Positions 29,068 to 38,205 of a stretch of 64,000 bases of DNA are shown one piece after another (the first letter of the stretch is position 1; every line of letters starts with the position of its first letter). Both the position numbers and the translations under genes were made by a program. The notes below the pieces were generated by a model, which was not told the DNA's origin, ran no database searches, and was given only the letters and a program-made list of their open reading frames with translations. This DNA comes from Hyalangium gracile (lineage in GTDB: Bacteria; Myxococcota; Myxococcia; Myxococcales; Myxococcaceae): the NCBI RefSeq assembly GCF_020103725.1, contig NZ_JAHXBG010000019.1, positions 158,827-222,826 of the forward strand, written 5' to 3'.

Positions 29068-29385
29068 CGACTCCTCTTCCGACTCTCGGGCGCGGCTGGG
29101 TGCACCACCTGGCTCGCCTCTTCCTCGCGGTGGCTGGCCAGACAAGGTCGCTATCCCACGACGCAGGAGGGCCTCTGCGCACTGCGCCAAGGCCAGCTGC
29201 TCGAAGCACTTCCCCGGGACCCATGGTCCACCGAGTACCACTACGCCCTCTGGCGAGGCCTGCCCGTGGTCTGGGGAATGGGCCGCAACGCCGATATCTC
29301 CAACCTGAGTTCCCTCCTCCCCGAGACGGACGAGGGCCTCCCCATTCCGATTCGCAGCGGGCCCCCAGGGGTCGGCTGTCGATGA
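29068..29385 (+). pseudogene. Remnant of a GspG-like type II secretion pseudopilin
   Basis: One open stretch of 105 codons, closed by TGA at 29383 and opened only by an in-frame TGA at 29065, encodes GRYPTTQEGLCALRQG followed by LPRDPWSTEYHYALW. These match the C-terminal pattern of GspG pseudopilins (YPTTEQGLxAL, DPWGxPYxY). There is no ATG before the conserved part, and the expected N-terminal prepilin signal and hydrophobic helix are missing, so the copy looks truncated or frameshifted. A neighbouring frame starts with ATG at 29064 but lacks the motif. Confidence 0.5.
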
Positions 29386-29448
29386 AATCTGGAATCAGCC
29401 TCCGCAGACGGTGTCTGATGCACGCGGACTCGCTTTGCCGGAGGCGGC

Positions 29449-32322
29449 ATGAACCGAAAGGTGCTCATCGTGATCGGAGCCGCGGTGCTCCTGCTCGTTA
29501 CCTGGTGGGCCTGGCGCGACGCATCGAAGCCCTCGGGTGAGCCCTCCCCGGCTGTGACGTCCGCCTCGGGCCCGGGCGCATCATCGGGGCAGGACTCCTC
29601 CAGACGCTCCGCCTCCGGCGCTTCCACCGGTCTGGACCGGCAGGGAACAGGCTCGGGCGCTACCGCCCCGGAGGGCGCGACGCCCCCCGTCGCCGAGCCG
29701 ATGCGCGCGGAGGAAGGAACCCTGCGCGTCGAGGTCGTCACGCCCTCCGGCCCGCGGACAGGAGCTCGTGTGTCGCTCTACCTGCGTGGCCCTCGCGAGC
29801 CCACCACCGGCCTGCCAGCGTGGCGCCTCGCTGGCTCAGGCGTGACTGATGAGGCGGGACTGCTCGTGCTCCCGGCTCGCGCGGGCCGCTATCTCGTCTC
29901 GGCGCGGGCCGAGGGCTTCGCCACCGCGCGGGCGGATGTCACCCGTCCACACGGTGAGAGCACCACCTCCGTCCGGCTCACGCTCGACGCTGGGGCCATC
30001 CTGGAAGGCTCCACCGTGGAGCGAGCGACTCGAAACCCGGTGCCCCTCGCGGAGCTCACGCTCATCCCGCGCCCCTCGCTCCTCGACGCCCGCGCCTCCG
30101 CTCCGCAGGAAGAGAGGCACTCCGCCGCCAGCGATGCACGCGGGAACTTCCGCTTCGAGGGGCTCGCCAAGGGCGAGTACCAGCTCGAGGCCCGCGCTCC
30201 GGGCCATGCCCCCAAGCGCCTGGCGCGCGTGCGTGTCCCGTCCTCGGGCGTCACGGTCGAGCTGGAAGGCTCGGCCTTCCTCGAGGGCTTCGTCGAGCTG
30301 CCCGATGGAAAGCCCGCCGCCCAGGCCCAGGTGAGCGCCTTCGGCACGGACGAGGCCGTGGTAAGCGACACGAGCGCGGGCGGTGCCTTCTCGCTCGATG
30401 TTCCTCCCGGGGCCTATCAGCTCACCGCTCGCCAGGGAGACAAGACGGGCTCCGCCCCGGGTCGCATCGTGGTCGGCGCCGGGATGACCGTCAGGGACAT
30501 CCGCATCCGGCTGGGCTCCGCGACGTCCATCGCGGGTGTCGTGCGCCGGAAGGACACGGGAGCGCCCATCCCCGACGCGGCGATCTCCGTCAGCTCGAGC
30601 GGTGCCCCGGGAGACCTCGCTGGCGCCACCTCGGACGTGGCCGGGCACTTCGAGGTGGGAGGGCTCTCTTCAGCCTCGTACGACGTGACGGTCCGGGCTC
30701 GGGGCTTCAAGCCGCTGCGCCGCGGCGGCATCACCGTGCTGGAAGGTCAGCGCTTCGAGCTTGTCGCCGAGCTGGTCGCCAACGGCCGCATCGAAGGAAC
30801 CGTCGTCGACAGCGCGAAGAAGCCCGTCAACGGAGTCCAGATCACTCCCCAGCGCAGGTGGGGCCCCCTGGAAGGAGCGACCTCCGTCGTGACGGACGCG
30901 GCGGGCAGCTTCGCGCTCGAGGACTTGCCCTCGGGAGACATCTACGTCGCGGCCCGTCCTCCCAACAGCGATGAGAACACCCGCGTCCCCGTCAAGGTCG
31001 AGCCCGGCCAGACGGCACGGGTCCAGATCCAGCTCTCCGACGAAGGAACCCTCGAGGGAACGGTCCGCCTGACCGGGGGCAAGGTTCCGACTCGGCCCGT
31101 CACGGTCTATGCCCGACGCGTCGAGGCGCAGCACCCCGATCGCATCGAGCTGCCCGCCACGGCCGAGGGAACGTTCTCCATGCGAGTGCGCGCCGGCCGC
31201 TACCAGCTCATGGCCTGGCTGGCGGACGCCCCCTTCATGAACGACCAGGAGAAGACCGTCACCCTGGAGGCCGGCAAGGTCCAGCGCGTCGAGCTCGAGG
31301 TGCGTGAAGCCAGGCGGCCCATCACCGTCACGGTCCTCGAGCCCAATGGAGCGCCCAGCGTGGGCGCCGTCGTCATGGGCAGCGAGGCAGGCAAGTCCAA
31401 CATCCTCATCGAGGACCTGACCGATGAGTCCGGACGGGTGACGGTGGTCGCGGATCCGATCGGCTCGGACATGCTGCACCTCTGGGCGACGAACGGAGGC
31501 CGCAGCGGCGATCTACCCCGAGTCCCCGCGACGAGCGGCAGCGCGACGCTCCAGCTCACCCCCGGTGCGCGGCTGAGCGGCTCGGTCCGCTCGGCGGGAG
31601 GACGCGCCGTCAACGGCTTCCAGCTCGTGGTGGCGGCGGTGCGCACTGACGAGGACTACATCCCCCAGCAGTCGTTCGAGTTCACCGGCGATCGCTTCGT
31701 GGTCGAGGACATCGCGCCGGGCCGGGTGTCCATCACCGCCACGCTCTCGGACGGTCGCGCCGGCAAGGTCGAGGCCACCGCGCCTTCCGGCACCGCGACC
31801 CAGGTCGACATCGTCGTGGACGCCGGCGGGAGCGTCACGGGTCGCCTGCTGGATGCGAAGACGGGCGAGCCCATCAGCCAGGCCTTCGTCGAGCTCAACG
31901 GCCTCATGTCACCCACGACAGGGCCCGACGGGCGCTTCCGGATGAACGACATCGCGCCCGGCACCCACCGCCTCACCGCCTGGGAGCGGCAGCACGACAT
32001 CGCCGAGAAGCAGGTGACGATCGCCTCCGGGAAGGAGGTGGACCTGGGAGACTGGCGCCTGGGCCCGCCTCGCGTGGAGCCCGGACGCCTGGGGCTCGGC
32101 TTCGGCATGAGCGGCGACGATGTCACCATCAGCTGGATCGCCACGGGCGCGGAGGTGGGGGACCTCCAGGTAGGCGACGTGGTGACGGCCATCGACAGCG
32201 CCACCGTGCTCACCCCGGGCGAGGCCCGCCAGCGCGAGCTGGGGGCTCCCGGCAGCCAGGCGACCCTGGCCATCCGCCGGGACGGGCAGGCCCGTACGCT
32301 CACGCTGATGCGCGCGAAGTAG
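29449..32322 (+). CDS. Membrane-anchored carboxypeptidase-regulatory-like repeat protein with PDZ domain
   Basis: The 957-residue protein starts with one uncleaved hydrophobic segment (VLIVIGAAVLLLVTWWAW), then a Ser/Gly-rich spacer and about seven beta-sandwich repeats of the carboxypeptidase-regulatory (prealbumin-like) type. Each has turns such as DARGNFRFEGLAKGEYQLEARAPG. The C-terminal 85 residues (GRLGLGFGMSGDDVTIS, GDLQVGDVVTAID) look like a PDZ domain. The string of repeats should project into the periplasm or from the surface, where they usually act in adhesion or assembly. No catalytic motif is seen. It ends two nt from the convergent RND gene. Confidence 0.82.
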   Translation: MNRKVLIVIGAAVLLLVTWWAWRDASKPSGEPSPAVTSASGPGASSGQDSSRRSASGASTGLDRQGTGSGATAPEGATPPVAEPMRAEEGTLRVEVVTPSGPRTGARVSLYLRGPREPTTGLPAWRLAGSGVTDEAGLLVLPARAGRYLVSARAEGFATARADVTRPHGESTTSVRLTLDAGAILEGSTVERATRNPVPLAELTLIPRPSLLDARASAPQEERHSAASDARGNFRFEGLAKGEYQLEARAPGHAPKRLARVRVPSSGVTVELEGSAFLEGFVELPDGKPAAQAQVSAFGTDEAVVSDTSAGGAFSLDVPPGAYQLTARQGDKTGSAPGRIVVGAGMTVRDIRIRLGSATSIAGVVRRKDTGAPIPDAAISVSSSGAPGDLAGATSDVAGHFEVGGLSSASYDVTVRARGFKPLRRGGITVLEGQRFELVAELVANGRIEGTVVDSAKKPVNGVQITPQRRWGPLEGATSVVTDAAGSFALEDLPSGDIYVAARPPNSDENTRVPVKVEPGQTARVQIQLSDEGTLEGTVRLTGGKVPTRPVTVYARRVEAQHPDRIELPATAEGTFSMRVRAGRYQLMAWLADAPFMNDQEKTVTLEAGKVQRVELEVREARRPITVTVLEPNGAPSVGAVVMGSEAGKSNILIEDLTDESGRVTVVADPIGSDMLHLWATNGGRSGDLPRVPATSGSATLQLTPGARLSGSVRSAGGRAVNGFQLVVAAVRTDEDYIPQQSFEFTGDRFVVEDIAPGRVSITATLSDGRAGKVEATAPSGTATQVDIVVDAGGSVTGRLLDAKTGEPISQAFVELNGLMSPTTGPDGRFRMNDIAPGTHRLTAWERQHDIAEKQVTIASGKEVDLGDWRLGPPRVEPGRLGLGFGMSGDDVTISWIATGAEVGDLQVGDVVTAIDSATVLTPGEARQRELGAPGSQATLAIRRDGQARTLTLMRAK

Positions 32323-32324
32323 CC

Positions 32325-35300
32325 TCACTCCTGCGGAGCCTGGGGCACCGGCCGCGGCTCTCCTCCCCCGCCGCCGGTGTGCACAGGCTTCCCCTTGCCT
32401 CCTCCGAACCAGCGCTTGAACTTCCCGAGGATCCAGCTCCGGGCATTCGAGAGGATTTCATACACCGTCGGAATCACCAGCAGCGTGAGCAGGGTGGAGG
32501 TGATGACGCCGCCAATCACCGCGCGGCCCAGCGGCGCACGGAAGTCACCGCCCTCGCCCCGCCCCAGCGCCACCGGAATCATGCCGGCGATCAGCGCGAG
32601 CGTCGTCATCATGATGGGCCGCAGGCGGATGCGGCCGGCCTCGATGAGCGCCTCCCGCAGCGGCACCCCGCGCCGCTCGTGAGACCACTTGGCGAAGTCG
32701 ATGAGCAGGATGGCGTTCTTCGCCACGATGCCCATCAGCAGGATGACGCCGATGAGGCTCATGATGTTCAGCGTGTCCCCGGTGACGAGCAGCGCCAGCA
32801 CCACGCCGATCAGCGATAGCGGCAGGGAAATGAGGATCGCCAGCGGATCCAGGAACGAGCCGAACTGCACCACCAGGATGAGGTACATCAGCAGCACGGC
32901 GATGATCAGCGCCGTGAAGACGCGGGTGAACACCTCCGCCTGGTCCGCGGCCTCGCCACCCGCCGAGAGCTGGTAGCCGGCCGGCAGCCGCACGTTCTGC
33001 ACCTGGGCCTGGATGTCCCTCATCACCTCCGACAGCGAGCGCCCCTCCACGTTGGCCTGGATGTTGATGACCTTGTCCCGGTTGAGGTGGTTGATCTGCG
33101 CCGGCCCCAGCGTCTGGCGTATCTCCGCCACCTGCCCCAGCGGCACCACCACGGGAGTTCCTCCCGGCCCTCCCGGGATGACCAGCGGGAGCTGCGCCAG
33201 ATCGCTCGGGTTGGAGCGGGCCTCCGGCATCAGCCGCACCATCACGTCACGCGTCTCGCCCGTGGGATCGATCCAGTCCCCCGAGTCCAACCCCGCGAAG
33301 GCCGGCCGCAGGGCCTGCGCCACCTGCCCCACCGTCACCCCGAGCTGCCCGGCGATCCCCCGCCGCAGCTCCACCTCCAGCTCCGGCTTCTGCCCGCGCG
33401 TGGACAGGCCCACGTCCACCGCGCCCGGCACCTGCTTCACCTCGCGCACCACCTGCTCGGCCAGCTGGTTGAGCATCCGGGTGTCCGTCCCGCGCAGCTC
33501 GAGCTGGATCTGCTTGAACGCCCCGCCAAAGCCGCTGGTGAACACGGACACCTGCGCGCCGCCCAGCCGCGCCAGCTCGCCACGCAGCACGTGGCCCAGT
33601 TCCTCCTGGCTCTGGTCGCGCTCCGTCTTCGGCGTGAGCTTCACGTACACCAGCGCCTGGTCCACGCCCGGCGAGCGCAGCGGCAGCGCCGTGCCGATGG
33701 TGGCGTACGTGTAAGCGACCTCCGGGTGCTCGCGCACCGCCCGGGACACCTCCTCCACCTTGCGCCGCGTGTACTCCAGGCTCGAGCTGGGGGGCGTCTC
33801 CACCAGGATCTCCATCTCGGCGCGGTCGCTCACCGGCACGAAGCCCGCGCCGCCCACCGTGCCCTGCAGCACCAGCGCGCCCACGAGCGAGCCCACCGCC
33901 AGCAGCACCATGGCCAGCCGGTGGTCCAGCGCCCAGGCGATGACGCGCTTGTAGTTGTCCGCCTGCCGGTCGAACCAGTGGTTGAAGCGCGAGAGCACCC
34001 GCGAGATGGGCCCCTTGCGCGCCCCCTTCTCCACCTGCGGATCCGCCCAGTACGCCGAGAGCATCGGGTCCAGCGAGAAGCTCACGAAGAGCGACACCAG
34101 CACCGCGCACGCGATGGTGAGCGCGAACGGCTTGAACCACTGCCCCGCCACTCCGTACATGAAGGCGATGGGCACGAACACCGCCACGATGGAGAAGGTG
34201 GTGGCCGCCACCGCCAGGCCAATCTCGCTCGTGCCCTCGCGCGAGGCCTCGTAGTGGTCCTTCCCCATCTCGATGTGCCGGACGATGTTCTCTCGCACCA
34301 CGATGGCGTCATCGATGAGGATGCCGATGGCCAGCGACAGGCCCAGCAGCGACATGGTGTTGAGCGTGAAGCCGAACACCCACACGCTGATGAACGCCGC
34401 CAGCACGCTCACCGGCAGCGCCAGGCCCGTAATCACCGTCGAGCGCCACGAGTTCAGGAAGAGGAACACCACCAGCACCGTGAGGATGGCGCCCTCGAAG
34501 AGCGCCTCCTGCACGTTCGTCACCGCCTCGGACACCCGCGTGCCCGCGTCCACCACCATCTCCAGCCGGGCGCCCTCGGGCAGCCGCTCCTGCAGCGCCT
34601 TCACGCGCTCGCGCAGGGCGTCACTCACCTCCGTGGTGCTGTAGCCCTTGGCCTTCAGCACGTCGATGCCCACCGCCTGGCTGCCGTTGAAGAGCGCCAT
34701 CGTGCGCGGCTCTTCCGTGCCGTCCCGCGCCGTGGCCACCTGTCCCAGCAGGATGGGCTGGCCGTTGCGCTGGGTGATGACGACGTTGGCGAAGTCCTCG
34801 GGTGACTCCAGCCGGCCCTTCAGCCGGATGGTCTGCTCGTCCAGCTGCCCGGTGATGCGGCCCACCGGCGCCGCCAGGTTCTGCGCCTGGAGCGCCTGCA
34901 CCACGTCCGCCACGCCCAGCCCCGCCGCCTGGAGCGCCGCCGGCTTCAGCTCCACCGTCAGCTCGCGCTCGATGCTGCCCACCACCGTCGCCTGCGCCAC
35001 GCCCGGCACCGCGCGCAGCTCGCTCACCACCATGGGGTCCGCGATGCGCGAGAGCGTCGTGGCCGGCAGCGTGTCCGACGTCAGCGTCAGCGAGACGATG
35101 GGGAAGTCCGCCGGATCGAACCGCGTGAGGATGGGCTCCTCCATCTCCTGCGGAAGGTCCGCGCGCTTGCTGGAGATGGCATCCCGGATGTCCTGCGAGG
35201 CCTCCTGGATGTCCTTCTCGAAGTCGAAGAACACGGTGAACTGGGCCAGCCCGTCCGTGGCGGACGAGGTCGTCTTGCTGCCGTCCAGCCCGCTGATGCT

Positions 35301-35516
35301 GAAGATGGCGTCCTCGATGGGCTCCACCACCTCGCGCTCCACCGTGTCCGGCGAGGCGCCCGGGTAGACGATGGTGACGCCGATGACGGGCTGCTCGACG
35401 TCCGGGAACTCGTCCGTCTGCAGGTTGACGAGCGCGACGAGCCCGAAGACGACCAGCGCCACCATGGTGGTGACGGTGACGATGGGGCGCTTGATGGCGA
35501 AATCGGAGATGAACAC
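32325..35516 (-). CDS. RND efflux permease (HAE-1 type)
   Basis: This inner-membrane proton antiporter of 1063 residues is typical of the AcrB/MexB class in length. It has twelve predicted membrane segments and two large periplasmic loops; the proton-relay pair Asp402-Asp403 is in GILIDDAIVV and the TM10 Lys in GIVAKNAILLIDFAKW. The PVSVLAAFISVW and GLSLAIGI stretches are family typical. It is preceded at 43 nt by a gene for its periplasmic adaptor. Substrates (drugs, lipids, secondary metabolites) cannot be predicted. The C-terminal 30 residues are Gly/Pro-rich and cytoplasmic. Confidence 0.95.
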   Translation of the reverse strand: MFISDFAIKRPIVTVTTMVALVVFGLVALVNLQTDEFPDVEQPVIGVTIVYPGASPDTVEREVVEPIEDAIFSISGLDGSKTTSSATDGLAQFTVFFDFEKDIQEASQDIRDAISSKRADLPQEMEEPILTRFDPADFPIVSLTLTSDTLPATTLSRIADPMVVSELRAVPGVAQATVVGSIERELTVELKPAALQAAGLGVADVVQALQAQNLAAPVGRITGQLDEQTIRLKGRLESPEDFANVVITQRNGQPILLGQVATARDGTEEPRTMALFNGSQAVGIDVLKAKGYSTTEVSDALRERVKALQERLPEGARLEMVVDAGTRVSEAVTNVQEALFEGAILTVLVVFLFLNSWRSTVITGLALPVSVLAAFISVWVFGFTLNTMSLLGLSLAIGILIDDAIVVRENIVRHIEMGKDHYEASREGTSEIGLAVAATTFSIVAVFVPIAFMYGVAGQWFKPFALTIACAVLVSLFVSFSLDPMLSAYWADPQVEKGARKGPISRVLSRFNHWFDRQADNYKRVIAWALDHRLAMVLLAVGSLVGALVLQGTVGGAGFVPVSDRAEMEILVETPPSSSLEYTRRKVEEVSRAVREHPEVAYTYATIGTALPLRSPGVDQALVYVKLTPKTERDQSQEELGHVLRGELARLGGAQVSVFTSGFGGAFKQIQLELRGTDTRMLNQLAEQVVREVKQVPGAVDVGLSTRGQKPELEVELRRGIAGQLGVTVGQVAQALRPAFAGLDSGDWIDPTGETRDVMVRLMPEARSNPSDLAQLPLVIPGGPGGTPVVVPLGQVAEIRQTLGPAQINHLNRDKVINIQANVEGRSLSEVMRDIQAQVQNVRLPAGYQLSAGGEAADQAEVFTRVFTALIIAVLLMYLILVVQFGSFLDPLAILISLPLSLIGVVLALLVTGDTLNIMSLIGVILLMGIVAKNAILLIDFAKWSHERRGVPLREALIEAGRIRLRPIMMTTLALIAGMIPVALGRGEGGDFRAPLGRAVIGGVITSTLLTLLVIPTVYEILSNARSWILGKFKRWFGGGKGKPVHTGGGGGEPRPVPQAPQE

Positions 35517-35559
35517 GGCGTCTCCTCGGAAGACTGCGTGAGGGGTTGGAGCAGCAGCC

Positions 35560-36738
35560 TCAGCGAGGCGAGGGAGAGGTGGGGCCTTGTCCCGCGGGCC
35601 GGGACGCCTGGCTCACCTCCACGCGGGTGCCCTCGACGAGCTCCCTCGCCGAGCCCAGCAGCACCACGTCCCCCGCCTGGACGCCGGAGCGCACCTCGAC
35701 CTGCTGCGCCACCTCGTCGCGCAGCCCCAGCGTCACCGGGACGCGCTCCACCTTGCCGTCGCGCACGCGCAGCACCGAGGGCTGCACGCCGCGCAGCTCC
35801 ACCGCCCCCACGGGCAGCGCCAGCGCCTCCTTGGACTCGGAGGCCACCCGCCCCTGCGCGAACAGCCCGACCAGCAGCGTCTGCTCCACGTTGGGGATGG
35901 TGACGTAGATGCGGACCTGCCCGGTGGCCGGGTCCACCGCCGGGTTGATGCGCTCAATCTCACCCGAGAACGTCTGCTCCGAGCGCCCGGGCAGGCGGAA
36001 GGTGACGGGCGTCCCCGTCTGGACGCGCCCCGCGTACTCGGCGGGGACCGACGCCTCCAGCTCCAGGCTCGTGGGGTCCACCACGGTGAGCAGCGGCGAG
36101 CCCGGCTGCACCACGTCCCCCGCGTTCGCCTGGCGCTCGCTCACCACGCCGTCGAAGGGAGCGATGATGCGCGTGCGGCCCACCTGCTCGCGCATCAGCG
36201 CCAGCCGGGACCGGGCCTCCGAGAGCTGCGCCTGGGCCTGGTGCCGCGCGAGCTGCGCCCGCTCGAAGTCCCGCTGGGTGATGACGCCCGCCTTGGCGAG
36301 CTTCTCGTTGCGCTCCTCCTCCGCGAGGGCCACCTGCAGCGCGTTCTCCGCGACGGTGGCCGCCGAGCGCGCCGCGAAGAGCTGATCCTGCAAGGCCACG
36401 TCATCCAGCCGCGCCAGCAGCTGCCCGCGCTTCACCGGCTGGCCCTGATCGATCTTCACCTCCAGTACGGGGCCCGCCACCTCGGCCCGCAGGGTGGCCG
36501 CCTGCCGTGCGCGCAGCGCGCCGGAGATGACCGGCCCGCTCCGCAGCTCCCGCGGCTCCACGCGCGCGACGTTCTCCGCGCCCAGCGTCACCGATGTGGC
36601 CTCGGGCTCCGGGGGGGCCGCCTCACCCCGTTGCCCGTTGCAGCCCACCAGACAGGCGGCGATCAGGACGCCCCACACGCCGCATGCCCGCCTGCTCGCT
36701 CCGAAGGTGTCTCTGTGCGTGTTCGGCACCTGTCGCAT
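35560..36738 (-). CDS. RND efflux periplasmic adaptor (membrane-fusion) lipoprotein
   Basis: The 392-residue precursor has a lipobox LVGC (Cys33). A biotinyl-lipoyl-like half (LRAEVAGPVLEVKIDQGQ) is followed by a coiled-coil hairpin (about 105-185) and IIAPFDGVVSERQANAGD, then beta-barrel and membrane-proximal domains. It bridges the permease gene product 43 nt downstream to an outer-membrane channel. No TolC-type gene follows, so a shared channel encoded elsewhere is needed. GGGGA lies eight nt before the start. Confidence 0.92.
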   Translation of the reverse strand: MRQVPNTHRDTFGASRRACGVWGVLIAACLVGCNGQRGEAAPPEPEATSVTLGAENVARVEPRELRSGPVISGALRARQAATLRAEVAGPVLEVKIDQGQPVKRGQLLARLDDVALQDQLFAARSAATVAENALQVALAEEERNEKLAKAGVITQRDFERAQLARHQAQAQLSEARSRLALMREQVGRTRIIAPFDGVVSERQANAGDVVQPGSPLLTVVDPTSLELEASVPAEYAGRVQTGTPVTFRLPGRSEQTFSGEIERINPAVDPATGQVRIYVTIPNVEQTLLVGLFAQGRVASESKEALALPVGAVELRGVQPSVLRVRDGKVERVPVTLGLRDEVAQQVEVRSGVQAGDVVLLGSARELVEGTRVEVSQASRPAGQGPTSPSPR

Positions 36739-37056
36739 CGCCGATGTCCCCTGTCTCCGGCCTGTTCGCGGTCAGTAAAGACTCAGGCTTCAGATAGTGA
36801 GGTGCCAGCCATCCGCACACGGTGCGTCATGCGCTTGCCAGCACGTGGACGGATCGAGCGTGCACCGCGTCCGGCGGGAGACAGCCCTCCCTCCCTCGGG
36901 TCCCACGCGCCTCGCGGTCGGCAGCCTCCACTCCCAGCAGCCCGCGCAGGGGCGCTCCGCCACCTCCTGTCGCGAGAAAAGGGAGGGGCTCCCGAGCACA
37001 CGCGCCGTGCGCAGGGGAGCCTCTTCACTTCAGCGCTGGAAGCCGCGCGCCAGGAG
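36739..37056. other. Intergenic region upstream of the RND operon
   Basis: The 318-nt gap holds the promoter area of the adaptor-permease operon close to 36739-36820 (ACTATCTGAAGCCTGAGTCT... on the minus strand), but no confident hexamers. The distal part carries the terminator of the ADYC gene. The small ORFs here are arginine-rich and look non-coding. Confidence 0.45.
36977..37021 (-). terminator. Rho-independent terminator of the ADYC lipoprotein gene
   Basis: On the minus strand GGCTCCC (37021-37015) pairs with GGGAGCC (36993-36987). An inner stem GCGCAC/GTGTGC has one G-U pair and a GGCGC loop, and CCTCCCTTTTC follows. It lies 35 nt past the stop codon. Confidence 0.7.
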
Positions 37057-38004
37057 CTACGGCGTCTCGCTGATCAGCAGCGTGTTCGCGGAGAAGCTCG
37101 TGCCGCAGCTCGTCACCAGGCGGCCATCCGCGCACTGGATGGGAGCCGTGGCGCGCGTCTGCGAGGTGAAGCAGCTGGCGCCCTGCGCGTTCCACTCCGC
37201 CTCGGGGGTCCAGGACTCGGTGTCCGTCTGGACGTTGAGCGAGTCGTAGAGGTTCACCCACTTGCCATCCTGGGTGTACGAGGTGCCGTTGCCGCAGAAG
37301 TCCGCGCGGATCATCCGCGTGCACGTCTGGTGGTAGTCCTCCAGGCTCACCCCGTTCACCGACTGCCAGGGCTTGTAGCCGTAGTGCACGCACTTGGCGA
37401 TCGCCGCGCCCTCGCAGGCGAAGGTGAAGGCCGTGGCGTCGTGAATCTTCGAGCCGCCGCCGCTCACGCCCTGGCGGTAGTCCCAGCGGTTCTCCAGCGC
37501 GATGGCGCCGGCCGGCGAGCCGTCCGCCCCGGTGCAGATGGGGTACCACTTCATGTCCGTCGGATCCTGGAACGAGACCTTGTAGCTCCACACGTCCTGC
37601 TGGGCGCCCGAGCCCGGAATCACGCTGTCGACGCGCAGCGTCACCGTGCCGCCGTTCTCCAGGTTCCCCACGAACTGCATCCCCTGGAAGTCCACGCCGG
37701 ACAGCTCGTCGGTATCCAGCAGGCCGTGCAGGGTGGAGCCCTCCAGCCACACCTCATCCAGCGGACCCATGCCCGTGCGCTTCGCGCCCGCATAGCTCAC
37801 CGACACCAACCGCTGGTTCAGCGTCGGGCCGTTGAGCTGGCTGCCGTTGAGCTGGCTGCCGTTGAGCTGCGAGCCATTGGCCACCACCAGCGCCGCTTCG
37901 GTGGTCCCCACGGAAGGCTCGAAGGCCGAGTCCTGATCCGAAGTCCCACACCCCACCACCAAGGCGCTCATGAGAGCCGCCACCGCCACATGCTTCGTAC
38001 CCAT
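37057..38004 (-). CDS. ADYC-domain lipoprotein with LNGSQ repeats
   Basis: The 315-residue precursor has a lipobox VVGC (Cys19). After a short linker come three and a half copies of NGSQL (43-59). The remainder is Cys-rich and contains CVHYGYKPWQSVNG, CTRMIRADFCGNG and WVNLYDSLN, the pattern of the ADYC domain, which is found mainly in Myxococcota and has no known function; family assignment rests on the RADxCGxG motif. It is probably an outer-membrane or surface lipoprotein. A Rho-independent terminator follows. Confidence 0.78.
   Translation of the reverse strand: MGTKHVAVAALMSALVVGCGTSDQDSAFEPSVGTTEAALVVANGSQLNGSQLNGSQLNGPTLNQRLVSVSYAGAKRTGMGPLDEVWLEGSTLHGLLDTDELSGVDFQGMQFVGNLENGGTVTLRVDSVIPGSGAQQDVWSYKVSFQDPTDMKWYPICTGADGSPAGAIALENRWDYRQGVSGGGSKIHDATAFTFACEGAAIAKCVHYGYKPWQSVNGVSLEDYHQTCTRMIRADFCGNGTSYTQDGKWVNLYDSLNVQTDTESWTPEAEWNAQGASCFTSQTRATAPIQCADGRLVTSCGTSFSANTLLISETP
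37831..37875 (-). repeat. Three 15-bp tandem repeats encoding LNGSQ
   Basis: Two identical 15-bp units (37831-37845 and 37846-37860) and a third with a few changes at its end (37861-37875) lie inside the ADYC lipoprotein gene. The unit is a multiple of three, so copy-number change keeps the frame. Confidence 0.8.
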
Positions 38005-38205
38005 GGAAACCTCCCGGCCTCACCACGGCGGGACGGTGTGCAGCGGTACTCATAGGGACAAGGCGTGCGGGCGATCTTGCCCGGACGCAGCGTCCAGTCA
38101 TGGGCACTTGATGTGGCCGTTTGGACAACTCCGAGGGCCGATTCGTTCACCACTCGCCAGAATGCGAGCAGGGCCACCAAAGAATTTCAGGAATTCAATG
38201 TATTA

